Shown here piece by piece: positions 11,801 through 28,367 of a stretch of DNA of 64,000 nt. The DNA is taken from assembly GCA_037903355.1 (NCBI GenBank), contig JBAJFE010000008.1:598893-662892 (forward strand), written 5' to 3'. Below the pieces are notes generated by a model. It saw nothing but the letters and a program-made list of their open reading frames with translations. It made no database searches and was not told the DNA's origin. The DNA is from Trichuris trichiura (taxonomy: Eukaryota; Nematoda; Enoplea; Trichinellida; Trichuridae). Made by a program: the position numbers and the translations under genes. Each line of letters starts with the position of its first letter. Position 1 is the stretch's first letter.

Positions 11801-14800
11801 GGCTTTAAAACAACTGACGTTGGTCATATTTTTCTTTCTTTTTTTTTAGAAAGTCACGCGGGCAGCGTATCGTTGTGTCAAATAGAAGACGTTTCTCATA
11901 TTTTGAACAAAACGGCACAGTTGAGGTTTGTTGCATGTTTAGCATTGCTCTGCGCTCGTACCTGCGGCCAATTCTTTTTCCTATCTATTCGGCGCAGGCT
12001 AAGTAAGGTAACAGCAATAAGCCAAGCGAGGGTCGGATAGTTTTAAAATAAATTTGCGTTTTTTCTTTTTTCCGCTTAACGGGATTTTCAAATTTTAATC
12101 CCAAATTTTTTTCGCAAAATTTCCAATCCGTTTTTTAACTAACGTTTATTACGTAAACGTTGCAAACGTGCAATGAACTCTAGATGAAAAACGAGTTGGA
12201 AATTCCTCGAAAAGAATTTTTAAAACAAAAAATTTGCATATTACATATTTGCATATTACAGTAAGTATTCTTCCGCCTTAGTCGTTATCCATTGAAATAA
12301 GCCGTTAGTTCCGAGACCTTTATCCAATCAATGACTTTTTCCGAGAGCTTTTTGCGTAAGATTTATTGTATTGCCGAAAAGTAGTTTGTATAATTTTCAT
12401 GTAAAACCTATTATGAAGCATCGATGTATAGAAATAAATAATAGTTAATATGATTTCTGAACAAAAATTGCGGGACTTGAAGTTTAGCAAATGCGCGGGA
12501 AAAAGTCCCTCTTTTGAGAGCAGATTTGTTGGTATCCGACGCCATCTCGTAGCCGGTTAGCTAACACAGTAATCTTTTGCCGAACGAACTACGTAATCAG
12601 GTTTGTTCTAGTCGTAAACATACAATAAAATAAGCAACACTGATTACGCGTATGCGTCCCACCTTCGTACCATGAACTTGCCTTAGCCTAAGCCCAAATG
12701 TAAGGCTTGCATTTTTGGCTTAGTCTTAGGCCAGACATGTTCGTCAGTAAAGGCAGGGCAGTATGATCACATGTATTTCTCAGACAAAACGCGTAAAAAA
12801 CGAACAATCGCTGTTTTTCGTCTTGCCGTGACTTTCTAAGTAGAACGAACCTGATTTTCCGTCAGGATACTGTATTTCTTGCAAACAACTAGAAGAGACG
12901 GCTTAAAAGGTGTTTCATTTTAATTCGCATACGTCGTCGTTGATATCCGCTGCGTTAAAACTTATTACTTTTTACTGACGAATACATGACGTCAATAGGC
13001 CAACTTGGAAGTAACAAAAATTTGAAATATTGTATGAATAGAGACCACACACGTTATAGTGGTAGTCTATTCTGCTTTCTAATGATATCCGAATGTCCGT
13101 CCCAACGGCAGTCCCGCGCGCGGCGTTCCCTTGCAATTAATGTCGCTCATGTCACTGTAGCTTGCTGCGAGAAGTGCTTTGTGCTATCTTAAAGACATTG
13201 CGTAACTTTTGGCTGCTAATGCTTTGTCGGCTATGCTCTAACGTGAGCGTTATTTTTTGTTTCGTTGTTGCATATCGCTAAAAGCGCAATTTTTGCTTAG
13301 GCGTCATCTTTGGGATTGTATAGCGCAAACGCGTCGTTTGAAGTCCCTGCTGATCAAGCAGGGAAATTGTCCAAAACTTTGGCGGCAATTCGTTACCGCT
13401 TTGTCGGATATTATCCCGAACAAACGGGTACTAAGCCATATGTGCCGGGAAGGTTTGCGTTTGGCGCCGGATTTTGATACTCTGCTCGCTTGTTTTGTTG
13501 GATGCGCCAATTTTGACGAGGCATTCTACACGCTTCGACGTTGTTTGCTATGGCTTCAACAAGCGTCCTCCGTCGCTCAGGATCTCATTAGTGGGCGTAT
13601 ACCCGTTGCAGTGGCTAATTTTATGCGTACGGCAATACAGCTTGAATGCATCAACGATGCTTTGAGGGTTCTTGAATCCGTGAGCTCGCCTACTGTATTT
13701 TCTTTACCTACTTATCATTTTTTTCAGGAAATATTGTGCTCAAGCAGCGTTATCCCAAAGTTGGACGAAGAATCAGCCGTTACCATTTGGCTTATGCTAA
13801 TACATGTTCGTCTGACGTCCTGTTTGCCAAATTCGGTTGACATATGTCAACGGGACAGCATAAATTCGGTATTCAATATTCCGTTGCTTTAAGTGTTGAT
13901 ACTCTTTTTTGTTTTCCTGCGCAGTCGGATATTGTGATGCCTTGGACTTTTTTGGTCAAAAAACACGCGTCACTTCTGTTCGAATTGCTTTACTTTGCCG
14001 GTAGCCGTTTGGGCAGTCATAACGACGTCGAAGAACACAGCGAACCTCTGCGTCGTATTTACGAGCCTTTGCTGCTGTTGCTTGCCGAAACGAGCGCGTA
14101 AATGTTTTATGATGGTCATCTCCTTTCCGTGAGCGACAAATTATTGGTTTTTTGCAGAAAAGAACGATTAACCTTTTGGATTCGCGTTTCGGCTCGTACG
14201 CTGCGTCAAGACAAGGAGTTCATTGCTTTTTTGCTCTTTGAACCAAAGTTCGACGCGCTGAACGAGTTGACAGTAAGACAGGAGGTATTTACTATATACA
14301 TTACATGTATTATTACTATGACGATGATAATAGGTCAGTTCTGTGAAATAGTATGAACAATTTTTTTTGTTAGGTTGTACAGGGATGCTTGAAAATGTAT
14401 CCGCAAGATTTTCGCTTCAATTACTACTGGTTGACGCTGTTGGCTAAGAGCCAAAAATGGGGTGATATAATTGATTTTGTTGCCCCTTTGAATGGTTATA
14501 TGGACGGGATATTTTGCTCGAATGGAGATCAACCTTCTTTGGTGACTCAATTAAGAAGGTGTGCAATCAGTACACCGTTTGTTATTCGCAGTAGTAATTG
14601 TTTCCGAGCATTTTAAGCGCCATCGCCAATTTAAAAGCGGTCGCCGATCAATTGGGAACCCACTGGGAGGCCTATCTGCTCTTAGCGATGCTGTAATCGT
14701 TTTTTCAACAGCTCATTTGCATATGAATTATTTTACTAATATCGTTGCCAGTTTGAAAAGGATCAGCGTTGCGGAAGATGTAAGTTTGCTTGAAAAGGCG

Positions 14801-17800
14801 TTCGACGAAGATATGATTGATTTATTGTTGTCTCCAACCGAGCGGCTATGCTTTCTGCGCGAGTAAGTTCAACCGTCCAGTTTGATGCGCGGTCGAATGG
14901 ATGTGCGCCACGCATACACACACACACACGCACCCGCATATATACGGACCGGACTGAACATGAGTTCAACTTGCGATGCGACGTTGTTTTTTTTATTTGC
15001 AGACTAGTCGAATTGATGCGTATTTTCAAAGTTGGCCAACATCTGTTGCCTGCCATTTTTCGAGCTGTTTTGCTTACACTCGGTCGTCATACGGAGCAGA
15101 TCTGTTTGGGAAGGTGTGCAGCCAAAGTGGCATTTTCCTTCTTTTTACTCTCTTTCGCCATTTTTATCCATCTTTTCGTTGCTTAATCGTAGCCTGCCGA
15201 AGATGATGATTCGAGCATTGATTGACTTTGTCAGCGAAGTGATGCCCAACCAGAGAGACTCAATTCTTAAAGAAATGCTGTTTCGCTTTGGCGAAGAGCA
15301 AACCATCTTTTTTAGGTACGTCTTTTTTTCTTCATTTTGCCGTGCGTTGTTGACGATAGCGTGTAGGCGCTTGAACTTCGCTATTTTCAAACATTATACA
15401 GTAGGCCCTCGTTATCCGCGGTTTTTGGTTCCACGTCTTTCCGCGTAAAGCAAGTCCCGTGCTCAAAATATGGAATCATTTGTAAACAACCTGCGCGCTT
15501 TCTCGTGTACACTACAAATAGATATGAAATTTCTTATAGTTACTAATATCAATAAGTGCTAAATAAACAGTTTGATTAAGAATATATTAAAGAAAATAAT
15601 GGCATACGATAATCCCAGAATATATTGGAATGCGAATTACTTTCAGAATACACCTTTTTAGCTGTAAGCAAAATATACAGGCTTTTATTGTTACGGTATT
15701 GCTCAGTTATTTCAATAAAAACAAAGTTTGTGCGAAGCTAAGGACAACACCGTAGCAATAAAAGCTGCATACTCTACAACAACTACTACAATCCCGTAGA
15801 AAAACACTTATTTCAACTCTGTAAGGGAAGGGTAGAAGCGATAAACCTCAACTGACACCATTTACTCTTGTTCGTCTTTAACAACAATCATTGCCTGTGC
15901 AATGCCTTCACGTTAGCTAATGTTGGGGAGGCAGAAGATCTGTTCGACTCTACAGCCCATTTCAGCACATGACGTGCCGCTATTCAAAAGATCCAATATC
16001 TTTATTTTCTCTCAGAGAAATAACACTTTAAGGTCCCCCTCTTTGCGTGTGAAGAATTGCTTCGATCACTCACGTCCTTTCTGTCAGTCATCTCTTACAA
16101 ATAACTAATGAAAATGAGCAAATGGGTTAATTTTGCTATTAGTGATAAACTGAACTACTCACGCGCTTTTAGAACACGTTCTCATTGCCTGTGATAGCCT
16201 GCCATTGGCTGGCTACAACTGCCAATAGTCTACACAGTGTTTCTCAAGGCCAGAGCTGCTATTGCTCCCTGTTAAGGTTTCCGAGCGTTTGGGCCCTCCA
16301 ATTTTGATTAGTTGATTTCAAGCGCGCTGATTGGCTGGATGGGAAGACGGAGGGTATCCAGGGCGTCATAGTGTAGGTGCTACACAAAGTTCTACGGGGA
16401 AAGCGTTTCTCGGACAGTGTGACGAACACTTACTTTTTCGCCTCCGAGCCGGCTGCCCCTTCCTCCCGGTCCTCCTTTCCAGTCAATGAGAATTGCGGGG
16501 AGCAACAGCGTGCAGCTTTCTCTTGGGCGGGAGAGAGTACCTGATGCGCAGATCCAAAGGGTATGCTCTTCAACAGGATCGCCCAGATGGGGGATGTGCC
16601 CCCCACAGTTCCAAAGGGCTCCATTGGCGATTTGGGCCCCCTGGACGTCAAAAGAGCCCCCCGGTGAGGCACATGTTCCACCGTGAAAATCACTGGTCTA
16701 ACATAAATGCCGTTCAATCAATCAAAGACATCCTGTTTTCAGAGAAAGGCTGCTCAGTGAGTTGACGAGCTATTGCGTCGCAGCTGTTTTATTAGTAACT
16801 AATCGGAGCACTTGACAGTACACCTAAGTCAACACATTCGCTACGACTGCATGCGAAACTATGGTGGCGCTGAAAGATCTTTCATCGTAGGTCAAGCGTG
16901 CGCTGAGAGAAATGCTTTTCTTAAGTTAACCTTTCAATGAACTTGTCGTCCGTTGTCTTCTCAGATCTATTAATATGTCTTCCTCAGCTTCATCGCTAAC
17001 CCTTGCTGAATCGTTGTTTAGCATTCTTGCAACGAGGCATTCGCTGACATGTCCTCTTGGACGTGGTAACATCTTATTGCCTATGTCTGTTACGTAGCAG
17101 GCATTGCAAGCATATTCTATTCGGCAAATGAAGCTGGTTTACCATAAAGTGGTATCGTGGTTCTAGTATTCCTCATAATAAACTAATGGACACAGATCTG
17201 AGTAGATCCGGGAATTTAGTATTCACTGTTCATTGATGACTGAGACTTGAGGAAGAACGCAAGTAACGGGAACTTTCGTGGTACTGTTAGGCGGAAAGGG
17301 CTCTTCAGATTTTGCCAATTCTCACTCGACTTTTGGCTAAAGACAACTTGTTGCACAAAGCCGTTCGACGTACAGAACCTTAATAAGGCACCTTATGTTT
17401 ACTATGAACTCGGTCGGTTCTTTAACCAGTTGTCAAACTTTTATAACACCCTGTCAACGATTACACTTTGCCTTTGATCTGTTATGGCCCAAGAAAGTAG
17501 CAGATATGCTCTGAAGACTCTCAAGGTCCACAGCTGTTTGCTTTCGAGGGTGAAAGTTAAGGCACTTGTTCAACAAACGGCTACACCTTATGCAGTCTCT
17601 TAATTAAACACAGTGAACAATGAGGAGCGAATGTTAGATTGACATTCGAACAAATAATCCGTTCAAGCACGTTGATAATCGCGAACAGAATGAAGAACTA
17701 AGACACAGTTCTTATTTTTGTGCCTTTCTTAGGCTTGGTAGGTGTTGTGGTATTCAGAGCTCAATTGAAAACTGCAGCAACAGGAAATACCACAACATTA

Positions 17801-20106
17801 ACATTCTTTTACTAAGCCCACTGAATAGCGAACGAAAGAAAACACAACCAGCTACAGCGAACGGCGTGTCACACAGTTGGCAATCCGCCAAACATGAGTC
17901 ATCCTGACACGCGTACTTGATACGCTCATATCGACGAGTGCCAATTTGCGTTCCTCAACAGTACATTACAATTGTGATGTATGGTCTGTCATTTTACTCA
18001 AACAAACTGAAGGCACCCAGTTGCACAACCCTTTCCATATTCATAATTAACTTTAAAGTCTCTGTCCCAGTTAATAGAAGGATTATGGCATAGCAAAGCG
18101 CCTCTAGTTTTTTATAGGGTAATATGCTCTCGTGACATATGATCTTCAGTGGGAGGATGAGAGAACATTCAGACAAAGATGCAGAGGCATCAAGTTCAGA
18201 TGAAGTATGAGCTGTTCTGATCAGTAAAACCCTTTTCCCCTTCATCCGTATCTTGCTCATAAAGACAGCTACGCGCGACCAGGTGTTGCGCGTGTTTAAT
18301 TAACTTCTGCTGGCTACAGAAGCAAAAGCGTTCCGGAAGTTTTGGGGAACCATCTATTGTCACCTAAGCAAAAAATTCTTCTCTCAGCCTACTCAATCTT
18401 CAACAATTAAAACCCAGTTCGTTTAGCAGCTGTCAGTATTGAGCAACGATTATCTTGGATGAACATAATGGGGTGACGATTCTGACATCGATTTGCACTT
18501 TTTACTAATAAAAGTGCTTAAACTGTAGTGTAAAAAATGCATGTTTTTCTACTTAAAATTACTGCACACCAAACGACATTTCAATTTCGGTAGAATAAGC
18601 AGTGCTGTTACCTTTTTCAACCTTTGCTGTTGTTAACGGACCTCCTAATCCATCAAACAGGCGACAGCTCAAGTAAATTTAAAATTTTTCTGCATTAAAC
18701 GGTCTTACAATGTTTCTTCAGAAAATGTATGCAGCCTTTCTGAGACAGTCAATATTCAAGCTTAACTGCTTCTATGGATAAGGAATTTTATTACTATTCA
18801 TAAGCCATTATGACTTAAGAAACTGACTTACAATAGTATGAGGTACCTAAGCCTAATTTTTGGAAATGAGAAACTAAAAGCATCAGGTGAGTGATAGCTC
18901 ATCATAATAACACGAGGTATTAGCATTATGCGCAGAGTTGAGAAGACATAAGAATAGAAAAAACCATTTTCTCAGGTCACATGATGGAATCCTACCACTA
19001 CATACACAAAAAATGACACTGCGCTGCTATTATGTTCAGCAGCGATTCGTCAATCTCTGCTAAAAATTAAGTCATTCTTTCTAAAGACAAACCGCGTTGA
19101 GTCAAATCCGCGGATAACGAGGGCCTATTGTATTTGAAATTCCGCTAAATTTATTTTTAAAACCTAAACTCTAGTTCAGCTTACGAAAGCATGAGCAGAG
19201 CCTTTCTTTTCGTTGCGTTCATCCAATCCATTCAAGAAACTTCACCCGTTTGGCAGAACGCAGAAACATTTGATAAACAACTTGATTTCTCTACAGTATA
19301 CGAATTCATACTTGCACTTGCTGATAAGATGTAAATAAGTAAGAATTACAAGGCTTTCAAATCAGTTTCTTACGGCGCGTCGTCGTCGTTGAGTGTGGTA
19401 ATGATATTAAGGTTCATTCATAGTTTGAATATTTGAAATATGGTAATTTTCCTAGTCACTCCCCCGTCATTCGTTTGAATGGAATTTTCGCCTGTTTCGA
19501 AAGCTCTATTGCTGTCTCTTGTAACGTTAACGGAACGGCGCCTCTTTAGTTTTTTTTCAAAGTTCTGATGATTACCTGACGCTTGGTTTCGCGCTTTCTG
19601 ATAGAATCCAACCTCTGTCTATTTCTTGCCCCGTCAAGACGATGGCATTGATTTGGGTAAAACAGCGAATTAAAGAACCTCCTCTTGCTGATCAATGCGA
19701 GAAAAGCATCTGTTACGTTTTGTTTTGTAAATAACTCGCGTCGCTCCGCGAAGCAACCTTTGAACGCCTCAGGTTTGAAATTAAAGCTTTTGACCTTTAA
19801 CCTCAAAGTTAGGTGCTATAATTTTAAGGTTCTTTGAAAGTTTGTTACCTACTTATCATTGTTCTTACTGTGGTAGTTTGAAAACCACGTTACTAAGCAT
19901 TATTCATGTCTCGGGACGGCCCGTCTATCGTTGTAATTTGTTATTGCCTACTTTAACTGAATAAGGATGCTGTAACGTCATCAATGTGAACATTTGAACG
20001 AATAACAGCGATAGTAAAAAGGTAACCTACTTATCTTTTGAAAAGAATTCCGCCCGCTGCAGAAGCAGTGCAGATGGAAGAGTGTTTTTTAAAAATATCA
20101 ATTACA

Positions 20107-20172
<66 letters not shown>

Positions 20173-21359
20173 TGAAGTAGCATTAAGAGTACCCAACGTG
20201 TATGAAAAGGGTTTAATTGCGTCCGATTCACAAGGTGTAATGTTTGCGTAAGAAATTCATTCCAAAAGTCTTAATTTCCAGCCTTACTGCTTCGCTATTA
20301 AAGTGACATCATAAATAACGATTAGATCATGTGCAGAAGATTGATGGGTTTATCAGTATTGCAAAAATAAAAGCGGATTAATTGTTCACTAAAAAGAGTT
20401 GGTAGTGCTTTTCCTACGAGCGCATAATTGCGGCGTAGTCGCTTGGCAACGCCGAGTTCAATTCTGTTCGGACTAGATATCTAGCCGAAAACCATTGTAC
20501 CTTAGCGTACATGCATTCATTACAAAAAAATTTGAGAAGGCAACTGATAATCAAGTTAGCTTTTAAAAAGTATCTGTCCATGTTACTCGTACGCTTGTAC
20601 AAAACATCCGTTATGCTTTTACAGTTGTTGTTTCTTGATTAGCAGTCGCATCATTGTATTTGTTTCAAAAGAAGCACGTTTGTTTTTGCTTTTAGGCTGA
20701 TTGACTCGCTGGATGCAAACAGCCCTTTATGGTGCCACTTAGTGCAATCGTCCGCGCATAAACTGCTCACCATTGAACGTTACCTCACGTACTGTCAATT
20801 TTGTTTATCTCTCTTTGCCGTTGTTCTCATTTAAATACTGGATTTGCAGGTGCATCCAAAAGGCTGATCAGAAGGACAATCGTTTGTTGGTTAGTGTTTT
20901 GTTTTGTTTGTTTTTTTTTAAAAATAGGGTGTCTGTGCTTTCCAACTAACGCCAAACCGTTTGCAGGCGTTATTTGTGCTCAAGCATGGTCTTCAGGCGT
21001 TTCCGACATGCCCGGAGTTGGTGTCTCAGGTTAGCAATGAAATTTTAGCGAAGTGGTCTTTGCCGTCCGAGACTGTGCAGCACTAGGTGCCAATGGCGCA
21101 CATGTCTTCAGGAAGGGTCATTTGTGCATTTTCTCCCTCATTTCGGTTCGTCAGTTCAGAACATTTTCGCCATCGTTCTTTCGCAACTTTTCACGATATT
21201 CTTTCACGCAACTCCTTTGTCGGCCTGCCTTAAAAGGATGTTGCCTTAAAGTAGAATTGACAGATTTTTCTGTGTTTATTTTAAATTTCCCGCGTTAATT
21301 GTTGCTTTATTTTGCAGCTCGAAGCATTTCGCGCTTCATCCGAAGAAAGCGCGTCTTAA
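3029..21359 (+). CDS. ZFC3H1: ZFC3H1-like zinc-finger and HAT-repeat protein (nuclear RNA decay scaffold)
   Basis: Multi-exon homologue of ZFC3H1, the scaffold that links polyadenylated nuclear RNA to the exosome helicase MTR4 (PAXT). The start MFGSELEEGEIVD resembles the family's ELEDGEI opening. Further landmarks in order are EESDDDLSLFLLRIQLL-like acidic/leucine exon (4379), EEHELRQYLIASMLEK (6061-6206), KPVIVVLDDADSSDEE (10163-10419), and a charged coiled coil (10475-10654). The CCCH finger CPYALNGSCTNDNCPWQH (11212-11521) has spacing C-x7-C-x4-C-x3-H, the same as in the human protein. From 13301 a long helical region with HAT-type repeats follows (RHLWDCIAQ.., IVMPWTFLV.., YPQDFRFNYYWL). 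Final exons are 20696-20788, 20850-20889, 20967-21029 and 21318-21359; phases agree and the protein ends LEAFRASSEESAS. Exons between 3.5 and 10 kb are only partly resolved. Most introns are short, but the one at 15316-20695 is enlarged by transposons. Confidence 0.88.
7753..7995. repeat. Foldback element, near-perfect 120-bp inverted repeat (family A)
   Basis: The two arms are reverse complements of each other around a centre at about 7874 (ATGAATTCAT), with almost no loop. Outer ends read GGCTTCTTTTTGTAC and GTACAAAAAGAAGCC. Each arm carries an AATAAA-like A/T box, TATGTCCCGTTG, and the motif CTGATGA..GAAA (7896-7924 on the plus strand). The same family occurs at 48734-49075 and, diverged, at 55685-55919. 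A 14-bp word AAAATGCACTGTTC flanks the region at 7693-7706 and 8003-8016. It sits in an intron of ZFC3H1. Confidence 0.9.
8082..8226 (+). repeat. Truncated single arm of foldback family B
   Basis: About 145 bases (from TGTAAGGTCTTC to ACTGTTTTATTGTTC) are almost identical to the left arm of the foldback at 47751-48114. The second arm and centre are missing. It is followed at about 8227-8295 by a short tandem array of TATTATAGTA-type units. Confidence 0.85.
8799..8859. repeat. (CAA)n/(AAT)n microsatellite
   Basis: Four CAA units followed by about 17 AAT units. It lies in a ZFC3H1 intron and explains a false open frame that codes mostly isoleucine. Confidence 0.97.
11283..11410 (+). other. ZFC3H1: CCCH zinc-finger coding segment of ZFC3H1, split by an intron
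   Basis: The finger's three cysteines lie in the exon ending CPW at a GGTAAG donor, and its histidine is in the next exon (QHPSDCQLS). The intron-split finger, followed by a helical LSQKEILFDLLSYH block, reproduces the order seen in vertebrate ZFC3H1 (..CQWQH.. then LSRKQLFQDILSYN). This is the single best diagnostic for the gene. Confidence 0.9.
12112..12215. repeat. Degenerate foldback (family C), inside ZFC3H1 intron
   Basis: Left arm AAAATTTCCAATCCGTTTTT and right arm AAAAACGAGTTGGAAATTCC are inverted copies, with the centre decayed. The same sequence forms a near-perfect palindrome at 55356-55469. Confidence 0.6.
15399..19130. mobile_element. pogo/Tigger-like DNA transposon (no intact transposase) in ZFC3H1 intron
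   Basis: Left end CAGTAGGCCCTCGTTATCCG and right end (read inward on the minus strand) CAATAGGCCCTCGTTATCCG match over the first 23 bases with one difference. The element is flanked by TA on both sides (15397-15398 and 19131-19132), the target duplication of the Tc1/mariner-pogo superfamily. The end sequence resembles Tigger-type ends (CAGT..GCCCTCG..ATCCG), from memory. It is 3.7 kb but has no long transposase frame. A minus-strand open stretch at about 16925-17115 (containing NKMLPRPRGHVSECLVARML) and a plus-strand frame at 17247-17477 may be remnants. A second transposon is nested at 16235-16695. The whole element explains why the ZFC3H1 intron is 5.4 kb. Confidence 0.82.
16235..16695. mobile_element. 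hAT-type MITE nested in the pogo-like element
   Basis: The ends are CAGTGTTTCTCAAGGCC on the left and, inward from the right, CAGTGATTTTCACGG; both fit the CAGNGNTTNTCA pattern of hAT elements. Flanking 8-mers are AGTCTACA (16227-16234) and GTCTAACA (16696-16703), an imperfect 8-bp target duplication. At 461 bp with no transposase it would be non-autonomous. The interior is more G/C-rich than its surroundings, which produces spurious open frames on both strands. Confidence 0.7.
20109..20171. repeat. (AAT)n microsatellite
   Basis: Uninterrupted TAA units in the large ZFC3H1 intron, about 1 kb downstream of the pogo-like element. Confidence 0.97.
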
Positions 21360-22830
21360 TGGCAAACTAGCTAAAACGTGTTTCGTCATTCGTAAGTGAA
21401 CTTTCTTTTTTGCTGCTCTCTCAGGTCGTTGACAAACTATGGGTCATTGACTTGCTTTCCACTTTGTTCTTTAAAAAAACAACTAACTGGTGGTCTGCTA
21501 TCCCGAAAGCATTCGAGAAGAGTTTCTTTCACTACGGGATCCGACGATCACTTCGGACTTAACACTTCGTAATGGTCATGGTGGTTTGCCGTATGCGCCC
21601 GCACGGACGCGCATGTATATTGTATATGTATTGAAAAATAAGTAAATATTTTGCACCACCAACTGGACGGCTGAACATTCTTTTCTTGCTATGCGCGACT
21701 TTACTTTTCGAAACTTTCAACGCCGCGTAGGCGCTCGAAAAGTGCAAACTCTGCTCCTGACGATGCGAACATTTCGCTGTCTTATTAAGGCATAATTCAA
21801 GCGAAACAAATTTGCGTAATGAACCGAAACGTTTCGACGCACCTTGCTGCAAAGCCGAAAGCGCATTTGAAAGCGTATTACCACCTTGCTGGCTATCCAG
21901 TTATGCAAATTGAATGCAGGTTAGTTGTACAGTATGCCATGCACTGATATCTATTGCGACTGAATTTGAGCATGCTTTTTATAGCGCGCTTAGACTTTTA
22001 ACGTTATGACGCTGCAGATAGTCCTAAGGAGCTTAAAGCTTTTGGTTTTGTTTCTTTTGGTTCGACAAATCAACTTGACGGCAGCGAACGCCGCTTGCGA
22101 GGCATTGATAATTTGTTTAACAAAAATGAAATGTTAAAAATGTCGAAAAAACCGACTGTTCGATGCTATTACTTTTTGTCGAAACTATTTTGCCCAATTT
22201 GGGCGGGCGGCAATAATTGTTCAACGCTTTGCATAATTACGTAGCTGCTTTTCAAATCGTCGCTTTGCTCTCCGCGTGATTGCAGTATTCGCGAAAAAAA
22301 ACGCATTTGGGCTGCGAGTTGTATACAGTATAACCGCCGTACCTGCAAATCACTTAAATTCGAAAAAGTTTTATTTCGAAACTAACTAATATTAGGCCAG
22401 GAGTTTTTTCTGTTTACAAAGCTGATGTAAGCTAACTGTGCTGACTGCATAAACGAAATTTTACCGCCGAGATTGTTTCGGTTCGCAAAACTGCCAAATA
22501 TGAATTTACGAAATTAGTTTTCTAATACTGGACAGTTTGTTTTCGTTTTATTTTAGTGCTGTCCACTCTCCCGAATTGCATCGAAAGAAAAATATAGTGT
22601 CACGAAGTTCTTGTTACTTGATTTCCAGTTCCCTGTTACAGTAACCCTTCCCCAAAAATCGCCTTTTTAGGTCGTTTCAGAAAAGCTTTAACGTGCTGGA
22701 TTTGTTTTTAAAATGCCCTTACGAAGTTCTGCATAGTCGATCGCTTGTAAGCAGCGCGTTGTCCATTTTTGGTAGCCATATTTTCTCGTTGCTGGCGGCT
22801 GTATCATTCGAATGCTTTTAGGTGCTACGA
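21360..22830. other. Intergenic region between ZFC3H1 and PRMT7
   Basis: No supported coding sequence. An open frame on the minus strand near 22688-23059 is antisense to the PRMT7 5' exons. TTTTAG directly before the PRMT7 5' leader (about 22820) looks like a splice acceptor, so PRMT7 may have an upstream non-coding exon or a trans-spliced leader. Confidence 0.4.
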
Positions 22831-26630
<3,800 letters not shown>

Positions 26631-28297
26631 TTGTCTGTTTATATGGACGGTTAGGCAAAGGTGTGAACTATTTTATCCAATATTAGCCACGTTTGTCTGT
26701 TGGACAGTTTTTTTCCCGCCAAAAAATGCATTCAGAATCAGCTAATGATATGCATAATTTTTTCGTCCGGCCATAACATGTTTGGCTCTCTCTCAAGGTA
26801 TAACTTTGAATTTTTGTTCATAATTCGCTAAGTTATGCATATTAATGAGCGCACGTTAAATCAATCCTTTTACGGCTAAAAGGCCATACGACCTTGATAC
26901 TTAATACTTTCGATTAACATATGCATATATCGATCGGACGCGTTCGACTTTTGATACAGCCAAATAAGGTAAAGCAGCGGGTGGGCAAAAATTATTGATC
27001 CAATCTTGTAGCTTTAAATAAGTATTGATTTGTCCAAATCAACTTAATATTGGCGGGTTGAAGGTTGTCTTGATACTAACGTCTAAAGTTGGTCATTATT
27101 GCAAACGCAGATCGTTCTATTTTCGGCGAATAAGGTATTACTGTCATATTTCAATGTTAAGCATTAACATAATTCCCGAATTGTCACGTTTAACTTCTGC
27201 CTTGAATGGACGTGTCGGGAATGATACATTCCATTACCGGGTAACGTTTATTTTGTGCTTGATGAATGCTTGTAGGCGTTGCTTCTTACTTAAGCGAAGA
27301 GACTCTGAGATCAATTGTCGGTCGGCATTTTCGTTTTTTAGTCGTCGATACGTCTGCCGCGCTCCAAAGCTGTATTCTTGTTTAAAAGTACAACAACGAT
27401 AGCTGACATTGATTCTTTCTCGTTTTGCTAATCGAACGCGTGGAGGAACGTTGAAAAATGATCGTTTTCGACGAGTAACACTTGAGTAGCCAAAATGCAT
27501 TATAAGTATGAGACAGTAATCTGTCCTGAAAACTGTTTTTTCTACAGACTTCCAATGAACCTGTTTGCAATTATTTGTTTTTCCCCTTGAAGCAGCAATG
27601 AAGGTGTTTCGGAAGGCAGGTTGAGTTTTTGCGTGTTTTCGCTCGCTCGCCGTCGCGTTCCAATAAGCGCTTTGCTCAACGTCGGTTTTGATGGAATTTT
27701 TCGGCCGGTCGTTGGCAGCGTTATTTCCATGAGATACTAGTGTGCACTCGGTTTGGCAAAGAAAGTGCTTTTTTAAAAAAAATAGAAATTCTAGGTAGGC
27801 ACACGTCTGTTGATGATTGCGCGGGATATACCGTTCGGGATTTGCGGAAAAGTTGATTATTTTTCCTCTTTGCGACCCGATGTCAGCTGGTCGTATTTTT
27901 TCGTATTCATTTAGGTTTGACGCTCTCTGTTTTTTCTAAAAAAGCATCGTCTGTTGCGCGGCTAACTTTCCTGCATTGAGCGTTCAGCTTTGCTCGACAG
28001 TATTGGTTTGTAAGAGACGAATAGTTTTCTATGAAATTTTTCAGTTCTCCCTCCGCCATTCGTCCTGAACCTTAATAGGCCTAAGCGAAAATGCGCACTT
28101 GTTCGACCTTTAAAAATATAAAAGCGAAAAATCGTTTAACGTCTTTGTTGACTTTTAGTTTGCCAGTCAAGCGCTGCCATTTTTGATAAATTGCTTACGA
28201 AGATTGTGAAAGGTTCTTTTTGAAAATTTCCTATTTAAATATGGTCCTTTTATCAATTGATCTTAAGTTGAGTTCCTTTCTTCCGTCAGGTTACCGT

Positions 28298-28367
28298 ATG
28301 GCGGGAGCAACTTCTTGTTACGCTCTTATATGTTCAGATCGTATTCTATTGACGTCACAAGTTGCAG
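28298..28367 (+). CDS. Candidate first coding exon of an unidentified gene
   Basis: An acceptor-like CCGTCAG is followed by a short leader and ATG, then 23 codons (MAGATSCYALICSDRILL..) ending at a CAG|GTAGGC donor. The protein-like composition and good splice signals suggest a real exon, but I cannot place further exons with confidence. A frame near 29750-29860 (RLIDIQICVSDRNISF) could belong to it. Unrecognised. Confidence 0.22.

Noticed and set aside
16430..16765. Overlapping 66-95 codon frames on both strands, G/C-rich
   Set aside because: They lie within the nested hAT-type MITE; frames are open on both strands because of base composition and resemble no protein.
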